A stretch of 6,605 bases of DNA from CAZKYP01 sp964556885 (GTDB taxonomy: Bacteria; Planctomycetota; Phycisphaerae; Sedimentisphaerales; Anaerobacaceae). The number at the start of each line of letters is the position of its first letter. Position 1 is the stretch's first letter. Location of the stretch: assembly GCA_964556885.1 (NCBI GenBank), contig CAZKYP010000179.1, positions 1-6,605 on the forward strand, in the 5' to 3' direction. Positions 1 through 5,402 of this stretch are shown one piece after another. The notes below the pieces were generated by a model. That model did not search any database and was not told the origin of the DNA. It saw only the letters and a list, made by a program, of their open reading frames with translations. The translations under genes were made by a program, and so were the position numbers.

Positions 1-800
1 ATAATCGGCATGAATAAGTCAGTGTCGTAGTTGCTGCGTTTGTTTTGCATAACCGCAACGACTCTTTCGAGGCCTGCCCCGGTGTCGACGTGCCTGGCCG
101 ACAGCGGCACGAGCTTGCCGCCGGGCTGTCGATTATACTGGATGAATACGAGGTTCCAAAGTTCGATGTATCTTGCACAGCCGCTGTTGACCTGGCATTT
201 ATGGCCTGGTTGACCTTTCATGTCGCATCTATCGGGACCGAGGTCGATATGTATCTCGCTGCATGGCCCGCACGGGCCGGTCTCACCCATTTCCCAGAAG
301 TTGTCTTTTTTACCGAATCCCAAAATCCTCTCGGCCGGTATCGATGTCACTTTGGCCCAGAACTCTGCGGCCTCGTTGTCTTTCGGCAGACCGTCTGTTT
401 CGTCACCACCAAAAACCGTCGCCCATAGCAGGTCGGGATTGATTCCCCATACCTTTGTTAGAAGCTCCCACGCCCATTCAATCGCTTCGGCTTTGAAATA
501 GTCGCCGAAGGACCAGTTACCGAGCATCTCGAAAAATGTATGGTGATAAGTGTCTTTGCCGACCTCTTCGAGATCGTTGTGCTTGCCGCTGACGCGCAGG
601 CACTTCTGGCTGTTGGCAACTCTTGGGTACTCGGGCGCGGTTAGTCCGAGGAAGATGTCCTTGAACTGATTCATTCCCGCGTTAGCAAACAGCAGTGTGT
701 CGTCGCCGATAGGCACTATGGGCGAGCTGGGGACAAATTCGTGGTCTTTACTTTTAAAAAAGTCAATGAACTCGGTTCTTATCTGGTTTGCACTTTTCAT
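1..800 (-). CDS. alaS: Alanyl-tRNA synthetase, N-terminal catalytic part (3' end beyond window)
   Basis: Cytoplasmic class II aminoacyl-tRNA synthetase that charges tRNA-Ala with alanine. I translated 266 codons from the ATG at 800-798 with no stop; the frame leaves the window at base 1, so only the N-terminal part is present. The catalytic core is recognisable. Motif 1 lies around residues 38-52 (FANAGMNQFKDIFLG). The conserved RVSGKHNDLEEVGKD stretch is at 69-83, followed by HHTFFEMLGNWSFGDYFK at 86-103. The GETGPCGPCSEIH segment is at 172-184, the IELWNLVFIQYNR segment at 212-224, and motif 3 (HVDTGAGLERV) at 237-247. The tRNA-recognition, editing (HxxxH) and C-Ala domains must lie outside the window. 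The start codon is 7 nt after the recA stop, with only a weak GAGAA ribosome-site candidate at 805-809, so translation is probably coupled to recA. Identification is firm; the partial state is a window-edge effect, not a mutation. Confidence 0.97.
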   Translation of the reverse strand, partial: MKSANQIRTEFIDFFKSKDHEFVPSSPIVPIGDDTLLFANAGMNQFKDIFLGLTAPEYPRVANSQKCLRVSGKHNDLEEVGKDTYHHTFFEMLGNWSFGDYFKAEAIEWAWELLTKVWGINPDLLWATVFGGDETDGLPKDNEAAEFWAKVTSIPAERILGFGKKDNFWEMGETGPCGPCSEIHIDLGPDRCDMKGQPGHKCQVNSGCARYIELWNLVFIQYNRQPGGKLVPLSARHVDTGAGLERVVAVMQNKRSNYDTDLFMPI

Positions 801-807
801 TTATTTC

Positions 808-1830
808 TCACGCAATTCCTTTGGCTGCGAGTATTTTACTTTTAATCTCGTTGCATAAGTCTTTGTTTTCAATCAAAAGTTTCTTGGCGTTTTCCCTGCC
901 CTGTCCAAGGCGCATCTCGCCGTAGTTTAGCCATGCGCCGCTTCTTTCGACGATTTGGGTGGCGACGGCCAGGTCAAGCAGGTCGCCTTCGTAGCTGATT
1001 CCGGAGTCGAACATGATATCGAACTCGGTCTCACGGAAGGGCGGGGCGATTTTGTTTTTCACCACGCGTGCCCTGACTCTGGAGCCGATGGCGCCGGTGG
1101 TGTCCTTTATTGTGGTTATGCGTCGCAGGTCGATTCGCACCGAGCTGTAGAATTTCAGGGCCTTTCCACCGGTTGTGGTTTCCGGGTTGCCGAACATAAC
1201 GCCGATCTTCATACGGATTTGATTGATAAAAACGAGGGAGGTTTTACTCTTGTTGATGATACTGGTAAGTTTACGCATTGCCTGGCTCATCAGCCTTGCA
1301 TGGAGTCCCATATGACTGTCGCCCATCTCGCCTTCGATTTCGGCCTTCGGTGTCAGTGCGGCGACGGAATCGACGACGATGATATCGACGGAGTTGGAGC
1401 TTATCAGCATCTCTGCGATGTCGAGCGCCTGTTCGCCTGTGTCGGGCTGGCTGACCAGCAGGCTGCTGACGTCGACTCCAAGCCTTTTTGCCCAGGTTGT
1501 ATCGAGTGCGTGTTCGGCGTCGATGAATGCGGCTACGCCGCCGCTGCGCTGGGCGTTGGCGATTATATGCAGGGCGAGCGTTGTCTTACCCGAAGATTCC
1601 GGGCCGAACAGCTCGGTGACTCTGCCGCGAGGGATGCCTACTCCGCCGAGCGCGATATCGAGTGAGAGTGAGCCTGTGTTGATGCCTGCGATTTTTGCGT
1701 ACAGATTCTCGTCCATCTGCATTATCGCGCCCTGGCCGTATTGTTTTTCGATTTGCGCGATGACCCGCTGCAGGGCGTCCTGCTTATCGGTTGTTTTCGA
1801 TGTTGTTTCAACTTTTTTTGTTTTTGCCAT
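808..1830 (-). CDS. recA: Recombinase RecA
   Basis: DNA-dependent ATPase that forms filaments on single-stranded DNA, performs strand exchange in homologous recombination and, where LexA exists, stimulates its self-cleavage. The 340-residue product is close to the usual length of about 350. Visible elements are the Walker A loop GPESSGKT at 76-83, the catalytic glutamate in DAEHALD (Glu106), Walker B IIVVDS at 150-155, the L1 loop region EIEGEMGDSHMG at 164-175, and the L2 DNA-binding loop from NQIR (203-206) to about 222, including GNPETTTGGKAL. The C-terminal domain with GAWLNYGEMRLGQGREN is present. The protein ends KILAAKGIA, so it lacks the acidic tail of E. coli RecA. An AAGGAG ribosome site lies 10 nt before the ATG and fixes the start. 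It lies 49 nt after thpR and 7 nt before alaS on the same strand. I see no convincing LexA box just upstream. Confidence 0.99.
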   Translation of the reverse strand: MAKTKKVETTSKTTDKQDALQRVIAQIEKQYGQGAIMQMDENLYAKIAGINTGSLSLDIALGGVGIPRGRVTELFGPESSGKTTLALHIIANAQRSGGVAAFIDAEHALDTTWAKRLGVDVSSLLVSQPDTGEQALDIAEMLISSNSVDIIVVDSVAALTPKAEIEGEMGDSHMGLHARLMSQAMRKLTSIINKSKTSLVFINQIRMKIGVMFGNPETTTGGKALKFYSSVRIDLRRITTIKDTTGAIGSRVRARVVKNKIAPPFRETEFDIMFDSGISYEGDLLDLAVATQIVERSGAWLNYGEMRLGQGRENAKKLLIENKDLCNEIKSKILAAKGIA

Positions 1831-1840
1831 CTTTGTTCTA

Positions 1841-1846
1841 CTCCTT
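1841..1846 (-). promoter_or_regulatory. Ribosome binding site of recA
   Basis: The minus strand reads AAGGAG here, 10 nt before the recA ATG at 1830-1828. It is the strongest Shine-Dalgarno sequence in the window and supports the chosen RecA start (MAKTKKVETT). Confidence 0.85.
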
Positions 1847-1879
1847 AATTATTTATCTCGCTGTATACTGAACGATTTT

Positions 1880-2455
1880 TCAGCTTAATTTTAATTCGTA
1901 GTTTCCCAACATGGTATAGGCCGGGCCTTGCGGTGTCAACCGGCTTTGGTAGACCGTGACCGAATCTGCCGAAGTGATTCCGAGGGCGAAGTCGGTGTAT
2001 TCGTTAACTAAGTTGGCCAGTTTGAAACCCGCCTTCGAGTTTCTTATCCGACATAAGGTCAGGTGAGCGGCGAATTTTCTGTTTTCCATCGGCCAGCCCG
2101 CCTCGTCCAAATTCAGTTCAAGCTCCTGCTGTAACTCGAGCAGGGTTTCGCAGTCTTCTCCGGCGCCGACCCAGAGTACCCTTGCGCTTTTGCCGCCGAA
2201 ACAGCCTACCTTTTTTACTTCCAGATCGAAGCTTTTATACCGGCTCGCTACGTCTTTGGTTATGTTGCAGACCTCGACCACCTGCTCATCCTTAATCTCG
2301 CCGAGAAATTTCAGCGTCAGGTGGATATTCTCAGGCTCGACCCACTTGACGTCGCCTTTTCGAATATCGACCTTACCTTGCAGTTCTTTCTGCAAATTGC
2401 CAATTGCCTTCTGTATTTGCTCGTCTATGTTTATCGCTATAAAAACTCTCATCAT
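1880..2455 (-). CDS. thpR: RNA 2',3'-cyclic phosphodiesterase (LigT/ThpR, 2H phosphoesterase family)
   Basis: Small cytoplasmic 2H-phosphoesterase. Family members hydrolyse 2',3'-cyclic phosphate RNA ends to 2'-phosphates and can join certain tRNA halves by 2'-5' bonds in vitro; the physiological substrate is generally unclear. The product is 191 aa, normal for the family. Both catalytic HxTx motifs are present: HLTL at 45-48 (IHLTLKFLGE) and HLTL at 131-134 (AAHLTLCRIR). The N-terminal MRVFIAINID strand and the C-terminal VTVYQSRLTPQGPAYTML segment are also typical. Two ATG codons stand in tandem at 2455 and 2452 and either could be the start; no strong Shine-Dalgarno precedes them. It is first in the probable thpR-recA-alaS operon, 49 nt before recA. 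A thpR-recA link is known in other bacteria, commonly with cinA ahead of it; cinA is not in this window. Confidence 0.95.
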   Translation of the reverse strand: MMRVFIAINIDEQIQKAIGNLQKELQGKVDIRKGDVKWVEPENIHLTLKFLGEIKDEQVVEVCNITKDVASRYKSFDLEVKKVGCFGGKSARVLWVGAGEDCETLLELQQELELNLDEAGWPMENRKFAAHLTLCRIRNSKAGFKLANLVNEYTDFALGITSADSVTVYQSRLTPQGPAYTMLGNYELKLS

Positions 2456-2549
2456 TTATATACTCGAAATACCAAACACACCCAGACCGCCAAGATTCCA
2501 AATGCTCCGGCCATTAGAACATTTTAACAACTTGTCTTATTTTAATCTC

Positions 2550-2578
2550 TTATTACGCTGATTTCACGGAAAAAACAA
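2550..2578 (-). promoter_or_regulatory. Possible sigma70-type promoter for thpR-recA-alaS
   Basis: On the minus strand TTGTTT (2578-2573) and TAATAA (2555-2550) are separated by 17 nt, about 95 nt before the thpR start, in the 157-nt gap after the cyclase-like gene. The -10 box is a poor match to consensus. A promoter is expected here because the upstream gene differs in character, but the exact boxes are uncertain. Confidence 0.25.
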
Positions 2579-2586
2579 CGAAATCA
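2559..2586. repeat. Inverted repeat between cyclase-like gene and thpR
   Basis: The plus strand reads TGATTTC at 2559-2565 and GAAATCA at 2580-2586: perfect 7-bp arms with a 14-nt centre. There is no T-run after it on either strand, so it is a poor intrinsic terminator. It overlaps the candidate thpR promoter, so an operator or RNA hairpin is possible. Chance occurrence in AT-rich DNA cannot be excluded. Confidence 0.35.
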
Positions 2587-2612
2587 TCTATGAGTAATTG
2601 TTTTGTGCCTCA

Positions 2613-3536
2613 TTACTCTCCCCAAAGAGCATCTCTTTTTGAAGACATGCCGAGATCGTCAATTTGTTTATCTATATAATTTCTTATGCAAGATTCGGAT
2701 GTTCCATCAAATATCGACATTGTGCTCTTAATTATGAGCTTTAAAAAATTAAAATAAATATCTGAACACTCTAAATGTGAAAAATATTTCCATAAATTGA
2801 CGGCGGGATGGAACATTTCCGAAAACTTATTAGAATTCTTATCAAGGTCATAATTAAAAGCCGGCCATAGTAACCGGCTGTATCGCTCATGTGCTTCAAT
2901 GTAAATTTGTATGAAACTTTGGTTTTGGATTTTATTAATAAGGCAAGGATCTAATAATATATCCGGGCATCTTGTTTTTTCTTTTTCTAAACTCACAGCG
3001 GCAACAACGCCTTCACCAATGACGATATGTGTTAAACATAGCTTATTATCGATTATTGATGGAGCATTAGGGGGAATTTCTACATCACCATACACAACAC
3101 CACCGCGGAATAGAACTGGAAACCGATATTCAATTTGGTCTTGTTTTCTTATCTGCCCATTCTCTTCAGAAATTTTGGTAATCTTTTCTGTTATAGCGTC
3201 GGATCCACCTCTCCATCCACGGTATCCAATAAGGAAAGCTTCACAAATAAAATTACTAAGCTGTGTTAAAAACATAGAAGGTTCTTCATCTTTTGAAATT
3301 AAAAAAATGCTATCGGAAAATGGTAACGTATAATTAAATGTGTCAATAGAAGTCTTCTTAGCCAAATCTTTTGTTTCTGGTGGATACGAGTTTGGAGGGT
3401 GCATATTATCTTCTGTTAGTCTCCTATAGAGAACACCCAGATAATCGTCTAACATCTTGATTGCACTCTGTTTATCCTGTCGAGTAAAGTTACTGAATCC
3501 CAGTAAATCTAAATATGCGACTATTTTTTTGCTCAT
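2613..3536 (-). CDS. Uncharacterised protein with a divergent class III nucleotidyl-cyclase-like fold
   Basis: About 307 aa from the ATG at 3536-3534. An in-frame TTG at 3545 would add three residues; neither start has a clear ribosome site. I cannot assign a function. The motif order recalls class III nucleotidyl cyclases. A first strand KIVAYLDLLGFS (3-15) has an aspartate, D10, where cyclases bind metal (FxDIxGFT). A hairpin LPFSDSIFLI (71-80) has D75 at the place of the second metal aspartate. A strand FRGGVVYGDV (143-152) and a segment GEGVVAAVSLE (174-184), followed by PDILLDP, resemble the cyclase GDTVNLASRLE region. The usual catalytic Asn and Arg are replaced by Val178 and Ser182, and no substrate-specifying Lys is evident, so ordinary cyclase activity is doubtful. 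No membrane segment or signal peptide is visible. The gene is noticeably richer in A+T than its neighbours (one 60-base line has 14 G+C, another 16), suggesting transfer. It stands 117 nt after the MNT gene and 157 nt before thpR. Confidence 0.8.
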   Translation of the reverse strand: MSKKIVAYLDLLGFSNFTRQDKQSAIKMLDDYLGVLYRRLTEDNMHPPNSYPPETKDLAKKTSIDTFNYTLPFSDSIFLISKDEEPSMFLTQLSNFICEAFLIGYRGWRGGSDAITEKITKISEENGQIRKQDQIEYRFPVLFRGGVVYGDVEIPPNAPSIIDNKLCLTHIVIGEGVVAAVSLEKEKTRCPDILLDPCLINKIQNQSFIQIYIEAHERYSRLLWPAFNYDLDKNSNKFSEMFHPAVNLWKYFSHLECSDIYFNFLKLIIKSTMSIFDGTSESCIRNYIDKQIDDLGMSSKRDALWGE

Positions 3537-3608
3537 AAAATACAATAGGTTACATGTTCGTTATCTTACTTTGATTAAATACAAATCTGGGAACGCAAGA
3601 ACATAAAT

Positions 3609-3660
3609 ACGTTTTGAAAAGTACTCAGCTTTTTTTTGAACACTCTGTATCTGAAAACGT
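3609..3660. repeat. Widely spaced inverted repeat in the gap before the cyclase-like gene
   Basis: ACGTTTT at 3609-3615 and AAAACGT at 3654-3660 are exact reverse complements with 38 nt between them, in the 117-nt AT-rich gap (3546-3662) between the MNT stop and the cyclase-like gene. A weaker AAAAG/CTTTT pair sits inside. I found no clear terminator or promoter in this gap. The function, if any, is unknown. Confidence 0.25.
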
Positions 3661-3662
3661 GG

Positions 3663-3989
3663 TTAGTTTGACGTTATAATCGTTCCTTCATTGCGTGCAA
3701 TGTCGATGATGGGGGTATAGTCATCCTTTTGCCATCGTTCGAGGCCGCAGGGAATCGGCTCGATTCTATAATCTGTTCGTCCCGCAAACTGCCAGAGCTT
3801 GTCCATTGTTCTGCACTCGATTTTTTCATCAAAATCAGGTGATACCACTATCAGATCTATATCGCTAAATTCGGTGGCCGTTCCCGTGACCTGTGAGCCG
3901 AACAATATCCCGAAGCTGACGTTAAAGCCGTTGTCTTTAAGGTAATTAAGATATCTGCGAACCGAATTTATAATTGCTTCTTCAGCCAT
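3663..3989 (-). CDS. MNT-type minimal nucleotidyltransferase (probable antitoxin partner of HEPN protein)
   Basis: A 108-aa minimal nucleotidyltransferase of the DNA polymerase beta superfamily. The signature GSx10DxD is intact: Gly31-Ser32, ten residues, then Asp43-Ile-Asp45 (FGSQVTGTATEFSDIDLIVV). Glu77 in YRIEPIP stands where the third metal-binding carboxylate is expected. In characterised HEPN/MNT pairs the MNT protein acts as antitoxin, and in MntA-HepT it transfers AMP groups onto a tyrosine of the HEPN toxin. Whether this one does the same is inference from family and context. The ATG lies inside the end of the HEPN gene (22-nt overlap), with a GGAG ribosome site 11 nt upstream, so the two are certainly co-transcribed and probably translationally coupled. 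Base composition looks like that of the neighbouring housekeeping genes, unlike the AT-rich gene downstream. Alternative: a stand-alone nucleotidyltransferase of unknown target. Confidence 0.9.
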   Translation of the reverse strand: MAEEAIINSVRRYLNYLKDNGFNVSFGILFGSQVTGTATEFSDIDLIVVSPDFDEKIECRTMDKLWQFAGRTDYRIEPIPCGLERWQKDDYTPIIDIARNEGTIITSN

Positions 3990-4348
3990 TCTATTAAATG
4001 CTCCGCTGTTTTAAGGTAACGTTGTGATTCTTTTTTATCCGGTACTATAGGCCACTGCTCGGGGTACCTGCCTTCGAGGCAAAACCTGTTTAGTGTTCCG
4101 AGCGCATCTTGTCTTTCAGTGCTTGCTTCAAGGCCCGCCAATTGATAAAGGCTAATCAGGTTGTGGATTTTCGGCGGTGTCTTATTCTGACTTTTACAGA
4201 CACAGGCCTTGAGCATCTTTTCCATTGCAAGGTGGATAAAAAACAGGCCGTGGCGGGTCTTGCCGGCCTCAATGAGATTGCTGCCGACTTCAAAATCCTC
4301 TTCGGCGCTGCTTTTCCAGTATTCAATTTGTTTCGGAGTATTTATCAT
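3968..4348 (-). CDS. HEPN-domain protein (probable toxin of a HEPN/MNT pair)
   Basis: A 126-aa, mostly helical protein resembling the HEPN family of Pfam PF05168. Supporting features are the N-terminal YWKSSAEEDFEVGSNLIEAG helix (10-29), the helix HLAMEKMLKACV (39-50) with the typical EKxLKA pattern, PPKIHNLISLYQLAGL (58-73) and RYPEQWP (94-100) before a final amphipathic helix ending in EWLKKQL. Many HEPN proteins are ribonucleases with an Arg-x(4-6)-His dyad. I find no such dyad in the C-terminal half, and no RX4HXY motif like that of HepT. The only Arg and His within reach are R32 with H33/H39 in the second helix. Nuclease activity is therefore unproven. It is the first gene of a two-gene unit with the MNT gene. 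The start at 4348 is supported by the promoter and short leader just upstream, although its ribosome site is weak. Confidence 0.88.
   Translation of the reverse strand: MINTPKQIEYWKSSAEEDFEVGSNLIEAGKTRHGLFFIHLAMEKMLKACVCKSQNKTPPKIHNLISLYQLAGLEASTERQDALGTLNRFCLEGRYPEQWPIVPDKKESQRYLKTAEHLIEWLKKQL
4001..4004 (-). promoter_or_regulatory. Ribosome binding site of the MNT gene, inside the HEPN gene
   Basis: The minus strand reads GGAG here, within the last codons of the HEPN gene and 11 nt before the MNT ATG (3989-3987). It supports the overlapping start, which would be translated while ribosomes finish the HEPN frame. Confidence 0.55.
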
Positions 4349-4350
4349 TT

Positions 4351-4367
4351 CTTATTAGTACAATAAG
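4351..4367. repeat. Inverted repeat near the transcription start of the HEPN/MNT operon, operator-like
   Basis: The plus strand reads CTTATT-AGTAC-AATAAG: perfect 6-bp arms around a 5-nt centre. It lies between the predicted -10 box (4378-4373) and the HEPN start codon (4348), covering the likely transcription start and almost the whole short leader. This is a usual place for an autoregulatory operator of a toxin-antitoxin operon. Regulator binding is inferred from position only; the arms are short and AT-rich, so chance is possible. Confidence 0.45.
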
Positions 4368-4372
4368 GAATT

Positions 4373-4401
4373 ATTCTAACAATTCCGTTGTAAGGGGTCA
4401 A
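4373..4401 (-). promoter_or_regulatory. Sigma70-type promoter of the HEPN/MNT operon
   Basis: On the minus strand TTGACC (4401-4396) and TAGAAT (4378-4373) each match the consensus at five of six bases and are 17 nt apart, the optimal spacing. Transcription would start near 4366, leaving a leader of about 18 nt before the HEPN ATG. It lies in the 146-nt gap after the PfkB-type kinase gene, so the pair can be expressed independently of gltX-pfkB. Confidence 0.7.
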
Positions 4402-4494
4402 TTGTCGATTATCTTGCGGAGTACTTACATAACTCACCGTGAAACGATATGTCGAGTCTTTAAGGAACTATTGAAAATATTTGTAAATCCCCGG

Positions 4495-5400
4495 CTAAAA
4501 CTTTACCAGTTCGCGAAGTTCATTAAGACGGCCGTCAATATTGGATTTTTTTATCGAAGTCAGACCTTTCAAGGAAAAGTCGGCGACGGTAAAGGAAGCC
4601 ACGACGGTTCCGTAAGCAAGGGCTGTTTTTAGTGTTTTGAAATCGGTTTTGCCGCTCTGCGCCAAATAGCCCATGAAGCCCCCGGCAAAGCTGTCACCGG
4701 CTCCGGTCGGGTCTTTGACCAGCGTGGTCGGGAAGGCGGGCAGTATGAACATGCCGCAGCTATTATCGCATAATATCGAGCCGGACTGGCCTTTTTTTAT
4801 GATCAGGAAACTCAGACCGGTTTTAAGTATTTTACGGGCCGCTGTTATCAGGTTTTGTTCGTCCGCCAGCATTCTTGCTTCGTCTTCGTTGATCATCAGG
4901 CAATTTGTTTTTTTAAGCAGTTCTTTTAAATCGTCCAGATTGTTTTCGATCCACAGGTTCATTGTGTCGACTGCTACGAATTCCGGGTCATCGATTTGTT
5001 CGAGCAGTTGCTGCTGGAGGGCGGGGGCCGTATTTGCCAAAAAGACGTACTTGCTGTCCCTGAACGCTTCGGGGACTTTGGGTGGCGCTTCGGCAAGGAC
5101 GTTTAACTCCACGCAGTCCGTCGTCCTGTCGTCCATGTCCTCGTGATATGTTCCAGTCCAGCGAAAGGTCTTGCTCTTTGACCTGATTTCCAGGCCCGTC
5201 AGGTCTACGTCTCTGCCGGCAAAAACCTTTCTCAAATCGAACGGGCAGTCCGAGCCGACAACACCCACGAATCGAACCGGCGAAAAGAAGCTGGCCGCCA
5301 TGCTGAAGTAGATGGATGAGCCGCCGAGACAATTCTCACTAATCCCGTGCGGCGTCTTGACCGTATCAATTCCAATCGAACCTGTTACCAATAGTGACAT
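4495..5400 (-). CDS. PfkB/ribokinase-family carbohydrate kinase, substrate unknown
   Basis: Cytoplasmic ATP-dependent kinase of the ribokinase (PfkB) superfamily, 301 aa, full length. The N-terminal region has the family's substrate-binding signature GGSSIYFSMAASFFSPVRFV around 26-45, then GVVGSD. The nucleotide-side signature is KDPTGAGDSFAGGF at 229-242; Asp236 is the catalytic base and the surrounding GAGD loop forms the anion hole. NEDEARML at 171-178 and the IIKKGQSGS strand-turn at 200-208 are also typical. The DTMNLWIENN segment (145-154) and FRWTGTYHEDMDDRTT (79-94) resemble a group of uncharacterised PfkB proteins rather than ribokinase, fructokinase or adenosine kinase proper, so I give no gene symbol. 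The start codon is 2 nt after the gltX stop, implying co-transcription and coupled translation. No strong Shine-Dalgarno is seen, and I found no clear terminator in the 146 nt after its TAG stop. Confidence 0.93.
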   Translation of the reverse strand: MSLLVTGSIGIDTVKTPHGISENCLGGSSIYFSMAASFFSPVRFVGVVGSDCPFDLRKVFAGRDVDLTGLEIRSKSKTFRWTGTYHEDMDDRTTDCVELNVLAEAPPKVPEAFRDSKYVFLANTAPALQQQLLEQIDDPEFVAVDTMNLWIENNLDDLKELLKKTNCLMINEDEARMLADEQNLITAARKILKTGLSFLIIKKGQSGSILCDNSCGMFILPAFPTTLVKDPTGAGDSFAGGFMGYLAQSGKTDFKTLKTALAYGTVVASFTVADFSLKGLTSIKKSNIDGRLNELRELVKF

Positions 5401-5402
5401 AT

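Noticed and set aside
1861..1870. CTGTATACTG in the thpR-recA gap as a LexA (SOS) box
   Set aside because: It shares CTGT with the E. coli box, but the second half-site at the right spacing (CTGT-N8-ACAG) is missing, and the Gram-positive type GAAC-N4-GTTC is also absent. Only the short palindrome GTATAC remains.
955..1888. Long open frames on the plus strand opposite recA (955-1665 and 1379-1888)
   Set aside because: They are antisense shadows of the certain recA gene, with composition-driven sequence (rich in Cys, Gly and Asp in the first case) and no recognisable domain.
2613..3545. A Pycsar-type defence system built on the cyclase-like gene
   Set aside because: Pycsar needs a catalytically competent pyrimidine cyclase next to a TM- or TIR-type effector. 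Here the catalytic Asn and Arg are replaced and no such effector gene is adjacent.
3537..3545. TTG at 3545 as the start of the cyclase-like gene
   Set aside because: It adds only three residues, has no ribosome site, and the ATG at 3536 begins right before the conserved first strand (MSKKIVAYLDLLGF).
3605..3640. AAAAG/CTTTT hairpin with a T-run as terminator of the HEPN/MNT operon
   Set aside because: The stem is only 5 bp and A/T-rich with a 7-nt loop; in the transcript direction the run beside it is A-rich before the stem, not U-rich after it.
4988..5332. Open frame of 114 codons on the minus strand inside the kinase gene
   Set aside because: It overlaps the PfkB gene in another frame and encodes a low-complexity, Arg/Gly-rich sequence; the kinase has all family motifs.
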